A stretch of 64,000 nucleotides of DNA from CAYYFX01 sp046330135 (GTDB lineage: Bacteria > ARS69), in contig JAXLTI010000007.1 in NCBI GenBank assembly GCA_046330135.1, positions 124,001 to 188,000 on the forward strand. The letters run 5' to 3'. The position numbers and the translations under genes are program-made. The notes below the pieces were generated by a model. It saw only the letters and a list, made by a program, of their open reading frames with translations, had not been told where the DNA came from and did not search any database. Numbering within the stretch: position 1 is the first letter of the stretch; each line of letters starts with the position of its first letter. Shown piece by piece: positions 33,599 through 42,327 of this stretch.

Positions 33599-35455
33599 AT
33601 GCCTACGGACCCCACGGTTCGTCTTCTCGGGCGGGTCCTGCGCCATCGGCGCCCCCTCGTCCTGACGATCGTGTACACGGTGCTCTACGCCCTGGTCTCC
33701 GGGATCTCCCTCGGGATGATCCTGCCGTTCGCGGACCTGCTGTTCTCGAAGGGCGTCTCCATGCCTCCCGCGCTGCCGGAGACCGCCGGCGCGATGGACC
33801 GCCTCCGGCACACCATCCAGGTGAGCGCGACGAGCTGGTTCTTCACCGGCGATCCCCACGACGTCCTGCGGAAGCTCTGCGCGCTCCTCGTCGTGGCCTT
33901 CGCCGTGAAGGGCGTCTTCTCCTACCTGCTCTCCGCGGCCTCCGTCACGCTGGAGGAGCGCGTGCTGAAGGACCTCCGGGACGACCTCTTCGAGCACCTG
34001 CAGGAGCTGTCGATGGGCTGGTTCGCCCGCCGCCGCGGCGGCGAGCTGCTCTCGCGCGCCACCAACGACGTGGACGTCGTCCGCAAGGGCGTGTCGTCGC
34101 TGTACCGCACCGCCCCCCGTGACGCGCTGCTGTGCGTGGTCTATCTCGCCGTGGTCGTGCTGGCGAGCTGGCGGCTCGCGCTCCTGTGCTTCGCCGTCTT
34201 CCCGGCGCTCGCGGTCCTCATCAGCGTGATCGGGCGCCGCATCCGCAAGTACTCGACGCGGGCGCAGATGCGCATGGGCGACCTCGCGTCGATCTTCCAG
34301 GAGTCGATCGGCGGCATCCGCGTGGTGAAGGCGTTCGGCGGCGAGAGGCACGCGATCGGGCGCTTCCGCGAAGCCACGGAAGGCTACCTCCGCTCCGCCG
34401 AGCGGCTGCGTCGCGTGGCTTCGCTGGCCAGCCCGGCCGCCGAGCTCGCCGGCGCGCTCGGCGCCGTGCTCGTCCTGTGGGCCGGCGGCAACCAGGTGCT
34501 CGCCGGGCAGGGCCTCTCCGCGACGTGGTTCGTGATCTTCCTCGCCGCCACGGTCTCGCTGATGCAGCCGGTCCGCGGGCTCTCGCAGCTGCAGACGCAC
34601 CTGAAGGAAGGCGACGCGGCGGCCCGCCGCATCTTCGAGATCCTCGACACGCCGCCCACGATCACGGATCGCGAAGGCGCCCGCGACGTGCGGCGCCTGG
34701 AGCGCGCGATCACCTTCGAGAACGTCTCCTTCGCGCACGATCCCGACGTGCCCGTGATCCGCGACGTGAACCTCACCATCCGGCGGGGGGAGGTCGTGGC
34801 GCTCGTCGGGCCGAGCGGAGCGGGGAAGTCCACGCTCGCCGACATGATCCCGCGCTTCCACGATCCGGACACCGGGCGCGTCGCGATCGACGACACGGAC
34901 CTGCGCGACGTGAAGATCGCCGGCCTGCGCGCCCTCCTCGGGGTGGTCACCCAGGACACGATCCTCTTCCACGACACCGTCAGCTCCAACATCGCGTTCG
35001 CGGATCCGGCGCCCGACCAGGCGCGCGTGGAGGAGGCGGCCCGCGCCGCCAACGTGCACGATTTCGTGGCGGGGCTGCCTCGCGGATACGACACCATCGT
35101 GGGGGATCGCGGCGTGAGGCTCTCGGGCGGGGAGCGCCAGCGCATCGCGATCGCGCGCGCGATCTATCGCAACCCGCAGATCCTGATCCTCGACGAGGCC
35201 ACTTCGTCCCTCGACGGGGAGTCCGAGGCGAAGGTCCAGCAGGCGCTGGATCGGCTCATGGAGGGGCGCACGTCGGTCGTCATCGCGCACCGGCTCTCGA
35301 CGGTGCGCGACGCGGATCGCATCGTGGTCCTGGAGGGCGGGCGGGTTGCGGAGAGCGGCACGCACGACGAGCTGCTGCACCGGCACGGGGTGTACTCGCG
35401 CCTCTACGAGCGGCAGTTCTCGGCGCGCCTCGCCCCCGACCCGGCGGCCGCGTGA
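33599..35455 (+). CDS. msbA: Lipid A export ABC transporter, MsbA-like
   Basis: Half-transporter that flips core-lipid A across the inner membrane, 618 aa. Transmembrane domain with about six helices (for example 16-45, 95-115, 180-225, 280-320), containing ERVLKDLRDDLFEHLQELSMGWF and SATSWFFTG. ATPase domain: Walker A GPSGAGKST near 403-411, Q-loop TQDTILFHDTV, signature LSGGERQRIAIARAI, Walker B ILILDEATSSLD and the H-loop AHRLSTV. Located among LPS-core genes, which supports MsbA over generic drug exporters. The ATG lacks a ribosome binding site. The stop overlaps the next GT9 gene by 4 nt. Confidence 0.88.
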   Translation: MPTDPTVRLLGRVLRHRRPLVLTIVYTVLYALVSGISLGMILPFADLLFSKGVSMPPALPETAGAMDRLRHTIQVSATSWFFTGDPHDVLRKLCALLVVAFAVKGVFSYLLSAASVTLEERVLKDLRDDLFEHLQELSMGWFARRRGGELLSRATNDVDVVRKGVSSLYRTAPRDALLCVVYLAVVVLASWRLALLCFAVFPALAVLISVIGRRIRKYSTRAQMRMGDLASIFQESIGGIRVVKAFGGERHAIGRFREATEGYLRSAERLRRVASLASPAAELAGALGAVLVLWAGGNQVLAGQGLSATWFVIFLAATVSLMQPVRGLSQLQTHLKEGDAAARRIFEILDTPPTITDREGARDVRRLERAITFENVSFAHDPDVPVIRDVNLTIRRGEVVALVGPSGAGKSTLADMIPRFHDPDTGRVAIDDTDLRDVKIAGLRALLGVVTQDTILFHDTVSSNIAFADPAPDQARVEEAARAANVHDFVAGLPRGYDTIVGDRGVRLSGGERQRIAIARAIYRNPQILILDEATSSLDGESEAKVQQALDRLMEGRTSVVIAHRLSTVRDADRIVVLEGGRVAESGTHDELLHRHGVYSRLYERQFSARLAPDPAAA

Positions 35456-36432
35456 GCGCGCCGGGGTCCATCCTCGTGACCCGGCTCTCCGCGCTGGGCG
35501 ACGTCGTGCTCGCATCGTGCGTGGCGAGCGCCCTGCGCGAGCGCTTCCCGTCGGCGCGCGTGGAGTTCCTCTCCCAGGAGCCGCACGGCCGGATCCTGCG
35601 CTGGGTGCGCGGCCTGGACGCCGTCCATCTCTGGTCGCCCGCCGCGCCGCCGCCCGAGGGTGCGCTCGCACGCGAGTGGGACGTGGTCGTGGACCTCTCG
35701 GCGACGTCGCGGAGCCGCCGCCTCCTCCAGGCGGTGCGCACCCCTCGACTCCTGCGGGTGAGGAAACAGGTGCTGCGTCGCTTCGCGTTCGTGCGCCTGC
35801 GCGGGCTCGGCGCTTCCTCCCGCGGGCTCGTCAGCGTGCTCGACCGCCTCTTCGCCACGGTCGCCTCGCTCGGCGTGACGCGCGACGGCCGCCGCCCGCG
35901 CCTGGACGTCGCCGCGCCGCCCGCGGACGGACCCGTCCTGATCGCGCCGGGTGCGGGACGCGCGACGAAGCGTTGGCCGGCCGCGCGCTTCGCCGAGCTC
36001 GCGCGGCGCCTCGCCTCCGAGGACGGCGAGCGCACCGTGATCGCCGGCGCGGCGAGCGAGCGGGCGCTCCTCGAAGCCGTCGCGAACGGCGCCGCCTCCG
36101 CGGAAGTCCTCTGCGTGGCGGATCCCGCCGAGCTTCCGCCGCGGGTCGCTCGGTGTCCGCTCGCGGTGACGAACGATTCCGGGCTCCTGCACGTGGCCGA
36201 AGCGTGCGGCGCCGACGTCGTGGCCATCTTCGGGCCGACGCATCCCGCGCTCGGCTTCGCGCCCGCCTCGCCGGGCTCGGTCGTGGTGCGGACCGACATC
36301 TCGTGCAGCCCGTGCGACCTGCACGGTCCGGAGCGCTGCCCGAAGGGTCATCACCGCTGCATGGAGGACGTCTCGGTGGAGCGCGTGCTGGCGGAGGTTC
36401 GCGCACGACGGCCCGCGGCGGTGCGGGCGTGA
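35452..36432 (+). CDS. GT9 heptosyltransferase-family protein (WaaC/WaaF-like)
   Basis: 326-aa LPS-core glycosyltransferase that would use an ADP-activated heptose. N-terminal ILVTRLSALGDVVLASCVASALRERFP contains the family GD motif. The donor-binding region has LIAPGAGRATKRWPAARFAELA and LAVTNDSGLLHVAEACGADVVAIFGPTHP. The Cys-rich CSPCDLHGPERCPKGHHRCM near the end is also seen in WaaF-type enzymes. GTG start overlaps msbA, and the stop overlaps another GT9 gene. The precise acceptor cannot be read. Confidence 0.88.
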   Translation: MSAPGSILVTRLSALGDVVLASCVASALRERFPSARVEFLSQEPHGRILRWVRGLDAVHLWSPAAPPPEGALAREWDVVVDLSATSRSRRLLQAVRTPRLLRVRKQVLRRFAFVRLRGLGASSRGLVSVLDRLFATVASLGVTRDGRRPRLDVAAPPADGPVLIAPGAGRATKRWPAARFAELARRLASEDGERTVIAGAASERALLEAVANGAASAEVLCVADPAELPPRVARCPLAVTNDSGLLHVAEACGADVVAIFGPTHPALGFAPASPGSVVVRTDISCSPCDLHGPERCPKGHHRCMEDVSVERVLAEVRARRPAAVRA

Positions 36433-37625
36433 GCCTCAAGTTCTGGGAACGACGCGGCAAGCGCGTGCTGACCCGCGCGCTCTCGCGGGCCGTCCGCCGG
36501 GCGCCGAGCGACGAGCCGCTCCCGGACCTCGCGACGCTCGAGCGGATCCTCCTCGTGCGCCAGCACAACCAGCTCGGCGACATGCTGCTCGGCTCGCCCA
36601 TCCTCCGCGCCGTCCGGGCCCGCGCGCCACGCGCGCGCATCGACCTCGTGTCGGGTCCGTTCAACCACGAGGCGGTGCGCGGGAGCCGCCACGTGGACGA
36701 GGTGCTGCTCTACGACAAGGCGCGTCTGCTGCGCCGCCCCCTCGAGGCGAAGCGCTTCGCGGAGCGGCTCGCCGACGCGCGCTACGAGCTCGCGCTCGTC
36801 GTGAGCTCGGTGGCGTTCTCGCACACGAGCGCGTGGATCGCCGTTCTCTCGCAGGCCGAGCGGCGCGCGGGGCGGCCGGGGCCCGGCGGCGGCGGCGCGG
36901 ATATCGCGCGCGACCTCTTCGACTGGGTCCTGCCCGCGCCGCAGGACGGTCGTCACCAGACCGGCGTGCACCTCGATCTGGTCGCGCCCTTCGGCGCCGC
37001 GACCGACGACTGGCGCCCCGACATCACGCTCGACGAGACGGACGCCGCGGAGGGTCGCGACGCGCTGCACGCGGTCCTCGGTCCGCGCGGCGGGAGCCTG
37101 CGCGTGCTGGTTCACCCCGGGGCGGGGAAGGAGCCGAACCGCTGGCCGGCGGATCGCTTCGGCGAGGTGTGCGCCGCGCTCCGCTCGCTCGGGCACCGCG
37201 TCTGCGTGTGCGCGGGTCCCTCGGAGCGCGGCCTCCTCGCGGAGGTGGACGGGGGAGCCGGAGCGGCGCTCCCGCGCCTGCCCCCGCTCGTGGTGCACGG
37301 GCTGGGCGGCGCGCTCGCCGACTGCGACCTCGCGCTCGTCAACGACACGGGCGTCCTGCATCTCGCGGCGGCGGTGCGAACCTCGGTCCTCGCGCTGTTC
37401 GGACCGACCGATCCGCACGTGTGGTGCCCGGCCGCTCCCTCGGTCTGGACGATGCGCGCCGCGGACGGGCGCATGGCGAGCCTCGCGACGGACCTCGTGT
37501 CGCGGGCGGCGCTGGGTCTGGCGGCGCACGTGTCGGGTGACGGGCGTCCGCCCGCGGGTCTGCAGCCGGCGCCGTCGCCGACGCCCGCGCCGGCGCGCGG
37601 GGTCACGCCGGGGCCGACGGGTTGA
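36429..37625 (+). CDS. GT9 heptosyltransferase-family protein
   Basis: 398 aa. Basic N-terminal extension, then ILLVRQHNQLGDMLLGSPILRAVRARAP with the GD motif. RVLVHPGAGKEPNRWPADRFGEVCAAL and LALVNDTGVLHLAAAVRTSVLALFGPTDPHVW form the donor site. The last ~40 residues are Pro/Ala-rich and unlike the family. A Gly-rich insertion (GPGGGGADI) sits mid-protein. GTG start in a 4-nt overlap. The stop overlaps waaF, which begins with TTG. Distinct from the preceding GT9, so not a recent duplication. Confidence 0.88.
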   Translation: MSLKFWERRGKRVLTRALSRAVRRAPSDEPLPDLATLERILLVRQHNQLGDMLLGSPILRAVRARAPRARIDLVSGPFNHEAVRGSRHVDEVLLYDKARLLRRPLEAKRFAERLADARYELALVVSSVAFSHTSAWIAVLSQAERRAGRPGPGGGGADIARDLFDWVLPAPQDGRHQTGVHLDLVAPFGAATDDWRPDITLDETDAAEGRDALHAVLGPRGGSLRVLVHPGAGKEPNRWPADRFGEVCAALRSLGHRVCVCAGPSERGLLAEVDGGAGAALPRLPPLVVHGLGGALADCDLALVNDTGVLHLAAAVRTSVLALFGPTDPHVWCPAAPSVWTMRAADGRMASLATDLVSRAALGLAAHVSGDGRPPAGLQPAPSPTPAPARGVTPGPTG

Positions 37626-38605
37626 GAATCGCGTTTCGCGCACCGAACTGGCTCGGCGACGCCGTCCTGGCCACGGTCGTCCCGCCCGCGCTGCGCCGAG
37701 CGCATCCCGAGGCCTCCCTCGACGTCCTCGCTCCCGCGCAGGTCGCCGACGTCTACGCCGGGCGCCCGGACGTGGATCGCGTGGTGGCGTTCGCCCCGGG
37801 GCGCGAAGTGGACGCCTATCGGTCCGGCGGCTACGATCGCGCGCTGTTGGCCCCGGTGTCCTTCGGAAGCGCCTGGCGCGCGGCCCGCGCGTCGCGCGCG
37901 AAGCGGTTCGGGTTCGCGACGTCGGGGCGCGGTTGGCTGCTGGCCGCAGCGTTGCCGAAGCACGAGTGGCGCCGGGATCGTCATCAGGTGGAGAACTACC
38001 GGGCCCTGGCGTCGCTCCTCGGCGAGCCCCGGGAGACGGACGCTCCGCAGGTGGTCGTGGCCGCGCCGTGGCGCGAGGAGGCGGAGCGGCTCTGGTCGGG
38101 ACGCGCCCGCCCGCGCGTCGCGCTGCAGCCGGGGGCGACGTACGGGCCCGCGAAGCGCTGGAGCGCGTCGCGGTTCGCGGAGGTGGCGCGCTCGCTCGCG
38201 GCGCGCGGGTGCGCCGTGGCGGTGGTCGGCGGCGCCGGGGACGCGGAGGCGGTCCGTGCCGTGCGTGACGCGGCGCCGGTCCTCGACCTCGGCGGCCGGA
38301 CGTCGGTCGGCGTGCTCGCGGCGGTGCTGCAGTCGTGCGACCTCGTCGTCACGAACGACACGGGGCCCATGCATCTCGCGGCGGCGGTCGGAACGCCGAC
38401 CGTCGCGATCTTCGGATCGACGAGCCCCGCGTGGACGCGGCCGTGGGGCGAGGGGCACCGGGTGGCTCGCCGCGCCGTCGCGTGCTCGCCGTGCTATCGG
38501 CGGGATTGCCGGATCGGGTACCTGTGCCTCGAAGGGGTGGAGACGTCGCGCGTGATCGAGGCGTCGCTCGCGTCGCTCGCGGCGGGAAGGAAGGGGGCGC
38601 GATGA
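37622..38605 (+). CDS. waaF: ADP-heptose:LPS heptosyltransferase II (WaaF)
   Basis: Adds the second heptose of the LPS inner core, 327 aa. N-terminus RIAFRAPNWLGDAVLATVVPPALRRAHP is the WaaF signature (NWLGD). Also LAPVSFGSAWRAARASRAKRFGF, LQPGATYGPAKRWSASRFAEVA, VTNDTGPMHLAAAVGTPTVAIFGSTSP and the Cys motif ACSPCYRRDCRIGYLCLEGV, all close to WaaF. The start is TTG at 37622, overlapping the previous stop by 4 nt. No better start keeps the conserved N-terminus. The stop overlaps hldE1. Confidence 0.93.
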   Translation: MRIAFRAPNWLGDAVLATVVPPALRRAHPEASLDVLAPAQVADVYAGRPDVDRVVAFAPGREVDAYRSGGYDRALLAPVSFGSAWRAARASRAKRFGFATSGRGWLLAAALPKHEWRRDRHQVENYRALASLLGEPRETDAPQVVVAAPWREEAERLWSGRARPRVALQPGATYGPAKRWSASRFAEVARSLAARGCAVAVVGGAGDAEAVRAVRDAAPVLDLGGRTSVGVLAAVLQSCDLVVTNDTGPMHLAAAVGTPTVAIFGSTSPAWTRPWGEGHRVARRAVACSPCYRRDCRIGYLCLEGVETSRVIEASLASLAAGRKGAR

Positions 38606-39624
38606 ATCTCCGGCCCGAGCGTCTGGCCGAGCTTCTCGACGGATTCGCCGGGCGGCGCGTGCTCGTCGTGGGCGACCTCGTGGCGGACGAGTACGTGTAC
38701 GGCGAGACGACGCGGGTGTCGCGCGAGGCCCCGGTCCTGATCCTGCGCCACGTCGGCCGGCGCGTGATCCCGGGCGGGGCCGGCAACGCGATGCTCAACC
38801 TCGCGGCGCTCGACGCCGTGGCGGTCCCGGTGGCCCTCCTGGGCGTGGGCGAGACCAGCTCGCTCGTGATCGCGGAGCTCGCGGCACGCGGCGTGGATGC
38901 GTCCGGCATCGTGCGCGACGCCGAGCGCGTGGCGGTCCGCAAGACGCGCGTGATGGCGGGCGGCCCGCACGGACAGAAGCAGCAGATCCTGCGCATCGAT
39001 CAGGACGACCTCTCGCCGGTCTCCGCCGGCGCCGGCGCGAAGCTCCGCGAGACCGCGCTCGCGCAGCTCGGAACGTGCGAAGCCGTGCTGATGTCCGACT
39101 ACGGGTACGGCACGCTCGCGCCCGCCGTGCGCGACGCCGTGCTGCGCGAAGCGCGGCGCCGCGGCGTTCCCGTGTGCGCCGACTCGCGCTACGCGCTGCG
39201 CGAGTTCTCCGGCGTCACGTACGCCACGCCCAACGCGGACGAGGCGCAGGCGGCGTGGGGGCGCCCCATCCGCGGGGAAGACGATCTTCGCGCGGCCGGC
39301 GAAGCCTTGCGCGCGAGCCTGGACGCGGAGTTCCTGCTCCTGACGCGCGGGCACGACGGCATGGCGGTCTGCGAGCGGTCCGGGGCGTTCACGAGCTACC
39401 CCGTCTGGGGCGAAGCGGAGGCCGCCGACGTCACGGGCGCGGGCGACACCGTCGCCGCGGCGTCGCTGCTCGCGCTGCTCGCGGGAGCGAGCCCGCGGGA
39501 GGCGGCGCAGGTGGCCACCATCGCCGCGGGAATCGTCGTGCAGAAGCACGGCGCGGCCACGACCACCCGAGAGGAGATCGAACGCGTTGCCGGAATCCGC
39601 CGCGAAGCTCCGAAGCCTCGATGA
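38602..39624 (+). CDS. hldE1: D-glycero-beta-D-manno-heptose-7-phosphate kinase (HldE kinase domain)
   Basis: PfkB/ribokinase-fold enzyme making heptose-1,7-bisphosphate for ADP-heptose, 340 aa. RVLVVGDLVADEYVYGETTRVSREAPVLIL is the RfaE kinase signature. PGGAGNAMLNLAALDA, ILRIDQDDLSP, SDYGYGTL, TPNADEAQAAWG and the catalytic ADVTGAGDTVAAA (Asp base) follow in order. In E. coli this domain is fused to the adenylyltransferase. Here the two are separate genes overlapping by 38 nt. ATG start overlaps waaF. Supplies donor for the GT9 enzymes around it. Confidence 0.94.
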   Translation: MNLRPERLAELLDGFAGRRVLVVGDLVADEYVYGETTRVSREAPVLILRHVGRRVIPGGAGNAMLNLAALDAVAVPVALLGVGETSSLVIAELAARGVDASGIVRDAERVAVRKTRVMAGGPHGQKQQILRIDQDDLSPVSAGAGAKLRETALAQLGTCEAVLMSDYGYGTLAPAVRDAVLREARRRGVPVCADSRYALREFSGVTYATPNADEAQAAWGRPIRGEDDLRAAGEALRASLDAEFLLLTRGHDGMAVCERSGAFTSYPVWGEAEAADVTGAGDTVAAASLLALLAGASPREAAQVATIAAGIVVQKHGAATTTREEIERVAGIRREAPKPR

Positions 39625-40081
39625 GGTCCGCGCCGAGGTCGAGGCGATGCGCGGTCGGCGCGTCGTCGTCCTCGCGAACGGCGTCTTCGATCTCTTCCAC
39701 GTGGGGCACGTGCGCTATCTGGAGGGCGCCCGCCGCGAGGGGGATTTCCTCGTCGTGGCGATCAACGGCGATCGCGTCGCGCGCCGGCTCAAGGGAGAGG
39801 GGCGGCCGTTCCTACCCGCCGTGGAGCGCGCGGAGATCGTGGGCGCGCTCGCGTGCGTCGATCGCGTCGTCATCTTCGAGGAGCCCGACGTGGCTGCGGT
39901 GCTCCGCGCGCTCCGCCCCGACGTGCACGCCAAGGGCACCGACTACACCGCCGGCACCGTTCCCGAGCGAGACGTGACGGCGTCCCTGGGCGGGCGCACC
40001 GCGATCGTCGGCGATCCGAAGGGCCACAGCTCCACGGACCTCCTGCGCACGATCCTCGCCGCCTACGGGATCCGCTCGTGA
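39587..40081 (+). CDS. hldE2: D-beta-D-heptose 1-phosphate adenylyltransferase (HldE nucleotidyltransferase domain)
   Basis: Forms ADP-D,D-heptose from heptose-1-phosphate and ATP, 164 aa. Cytidylyltransferase-fold motif LANGVFDLFHVGHVRYL contains the catalytic HxGH. Later signatures are INGDRVARRLKGEGRPFLP, RVVIFEEPDV and HSSTDLL. The only start keeping the conserved leading helix is TTG at 39587, 38 nt inside hldE1. ATG 39647 would trim 20 residues but keep the core. Stop overlaps the next GT4 by 4 nt. Confidence 0.93.
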   Translation: MPESAAKLRSLDEVRAEVEAMRGRRVVVLANGVFDLFHVGHVRYLEGARREGDFLVVAINGDRVARRLKGEGRPFLPAVERAEIVGALACVDRVVIFEEPDVAAVLRALRPDVHAKGTDYTAGTVPERDVTASLGGRTAIVGDPKGHSSTDLLRTILAAYGIRS

Positions 40082-41160
40082 AGATCCTGCAGATGACCCA
40101 CCAGGGCGACTTCGGCGGCTCCACGAACTCGATCACGTACCTCGCGAAGGGTCTCGCGGAGCGCGGCCACGACGTCTTCCTCGCGTGCCGTCCGGAGAGC
40201 CTCCTCGCGTCGCGCTTCCCGCAGGGGCCGGTGCGTTGCGTCGAGATGCGCCTGCCCCGCGGTCCGGCGCTGTTCGCGGAAGCGGTGCGCTGGAAGCGCT
40301 GGATCGACGAGTCCGGCGTGGACGTCGTCAACGCCCACGCGTCCCTCGATCGTCACCTCGTCTCGTATCTGCGCATCCTCGGGACCCGCGCGGTCCTCGT
40401 CCACACGCGCCGGAACGTGGTGCGCAGCGCGGGAGGATGGCTGCGCTCCCGCTACGACGCGGCCACGACCGACGCGATCGTCGCGGTGTCGCGCGAGGTC
40501 AAAGGCGGCCTCGTGCGGCGCGGCGTCCCCGGCGGGCACGTCGAGGTGATCCGAAACGGCATTCCCGTGAGCGACCTTCGCCGGGCCGACGCCGAGCACA
40601 CGAACGCCCTGCGTCGCATCCTCGAGCTGCGCGACGGGGTGCCCGTGGTGGGGGTCGTGGCGCGGCGGAAGCAACAGCAGGATCTGCTGGCCGCCGCGGC
40701 GCGTCTCGCGCGGCCGCTCGAGATCCTGCTGGCGGGCGTGACCGAGGACGCGGACCTCGCGCAGCGCATCGCGACGCTCCCCGAGGGAGTGCGCGTGCGC
40801 TGCCTCGGCTTCCGCGACGACGTGCCGGAGATCTCGGCGCTGCTCGACGTCTTCGTGCTGCCTTCGGCGATCGAAGGGTTCTCGCTCGCGCTCCTCGAGG
40901 CGATGGCGCGCGGGCTGCCGTGCGTGGCGACCGACGCCGGCGGCAACGCCGAGGCGCTGGCGGAAGGAGCGGGGCGGGTCTATGCGCCCGGCGACGTCGC
41001 AGCGCTCGCGAGCGAGCTGGCGCGGCTGCTCGACCATCCGGCGGACGCTCGCGCGCTCGGCGACCGCGCGCGTGAGCGGGTGCTCCGCGAGTTCGACGTC
41101 TCGTCGACGGTGGAGCGCACGCTCGCGCTGTATGACCGTCTCGTGGGATCGCGGGCATGA
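40078..41160 (+). CDS. GT4-family glycosyltransferase
   Basis: GT-B fold transferase, 360 aa. The N-terminal acceptor half starts KILQMTHQGDFGGSTNSITYLAKGLAERGH and includes NAHASLDRHLVSYL. The donor half has VIRNGIPVSDLRRAD, VVGVVARRKQQQDLL and the GT4 E-x7-E signature within AIEGFSLALLEAMARGLPCVATDAGG. No signal or membrane segment. GTG start overlaps hldE2, and the ATGA overlap leads into the ligase gene. The sugar is not readable. Likely a core or O-chain step on the cytoplasmic face. Confidence 0.9.
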   Translation: MKILQMTHQGDFGGSTNSITYLAKGLAERGHDVFLACRPESLLASRFPQGPVRCVEMRLPRGPALFAEAVRWKRWIDESGVDVVNAHASLDRHLVSYLRILGTRAVLVHTRRNVVRSAGGWLRSRYDAATTDAIVAVSREVKGGLVRRGVPGGHVEVIRNGIPVSDLRRADAEHTNALRRILELRDGVPVVGVVARRKQQQDLLAAAARLARPLEILLAGVTEDADLAQRIATLPEGVRVRCLGFRDDVPEISALLDVFVLPSAIEGFSLALLEAMARGLPCVATDAGGNAEALAEGAGRVYAPGDVAALASELARLLDHPADARALGDRARERVLREFDVSSTVERTLALYDRLVGSRA

Positions 41161-42320
41161 AACGACTGCCCGAGTACCTCCTCGTGCTCTTCGCGCTCGT
41201 GGGGACCCTCTCGATCGCGGTGAGCCAAGCGGTCATGACGGCGGGCGCCTTCGTCGTGCTCGGCGACCGGGGCAAGCGCACCGTCCTCGTGCGGCCGGAC
41301 ACCGGCCTGCTCTGGCCGGTGCTCGGCTGGGCGGCCGCATCCGTGCTCGCGACGCTCTTCTCCTCCGACATTCTCGCGAGCACCATCAACCTCAAGAAGC
41401 TGGCGCTGCTCGGCATGCTGTTCTGGGCGCCCGCGGTGGTCACCCGCCGTTGGAGCATCGGCCGCCTCGTGATGGCGCTCCTCTTCGGGGCCGGGATCAC
41501 GTCGTTGTACGGGTGCTTCACGTTCTTCTTCCGCCAGGGCGGCCCCGCGCTCGACGTCCGGATCCGGGGCTTCCACGGCTTCTATCTCACGAACGCCGGG
41601 ATGCTGCTCCTCTGCTCGTTCCCCGCGCTGCTCGTCAGCACCCAGCGGCGCCTCGCGGCGTCGCACCGGCTCGGCGCGGCGATCGCGGCCGCGTCGATCC
41701 TCGCCGTGCTGTACTTCGGCCGCATCCACTCCGCGTGGCTGGGCAGCGTGGCCGGGCTCGGCTACCTGATGATCGTCCGGCGACGGCGCATCGCCGCCGC
41801 CGTGCTCGCCCTGTTCGCGTTGTCGTTCCTCGTGGCGCCGTCGGTGGTGCGGGAAGCGGGGCACGACCTCGTGAGCCCCTCCAGCGACGCGAACGTGGAT
41901 CGTCTCCGCATGTGGGGGCACGGCCTCCGGATCTTCGCCCAGCGGCCGTGGACGGGCTGGGGCCTCCACGACCTCCGTGACGTCTACGCGCAGGTGATGG
42001 GGCCCGGCGAGACCGCGCAGGGCCACCTGCACTCCGTGCCGCTGACCGTGGCGGCGCAGATGGGGATTCCCGGGCTCGTGGCGCTGGCCTGGCTCGTCGT
42101 GGGGCTTTTCGGCGCGCTCCGGCGCTCCCGCACGGGCGTCGTGCCCGGATTCGAGCTGGACGTCGTGGACGCCGTCGAGGCCGGGCTCGTGGCGTTCCTC
42201 GCTGCGGGGCTCGTCGATTGGAACCTCGGCGACTCGGAGATCCTCACGCTCCTCTGCTTCCTGGTCGGCGTCGCGGTCGCGGCGGGGCGAGTCGGCCACG
42301 AGCCCGCCGCGGCGGCCTGA
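41157..42320 (+). CDS. waaL: O-antigen ligase (WaaL)/polymerase-like membrane protein
   Basis: 387-aa integral membrane protein with about ten predicted helices. A periplasmic loop in the second half carries the family pattern: VDRLRMWGHGLRIFAQRPWTGWGLHDLRDVY and HLHSVPLTVAAQMGIPGL, which resemble the Wzy/WaaL (PF04932) R-x3 and H-x motifs. Beside core glycosyltransferases a ligase joining O-chain to core-lipid A is the natural reading, but polymerase (Wzy) cannot be excluded. ATG start overlaps the GT4. A second member of this family is at 55088. Confidence 0.82.
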   Translation: MKRLPEYLLVLFALVGTLSIAVSQAVMTAGAFVVLGDRGKRTVLVRPDTGLLWPVLGWAAASVLATLFSSDILASTINLKKLALLGMLFWAPAVVTRRWSIGRLVMALLFGAGITSLYGCFTFFFRQGGPALDVRIRGFHGFYLTNAGMLLLCSFPALLVSTQRRLAASHRLGAAIAAASILAVLYFGRIHSAWLGSVAGLGYLMIVRRRRIAAAVLALFALSFLVAPSVVREAGHDLVSPSSDANVDRLRMWGHGLRIFAQRPWTGWGLHDLRDVYAQVMGPGETAQGHLHSVPLTVAAQMGIPGLVALAWLVVGLFGALRRSRTGVVPGFELDVVDAVEAGLVAFLAAGLVDWNLGDSEILTLLCFLVGVAVAAGRVGHEPAAAA

Positions 42321-42327
42321 GCCCCTC

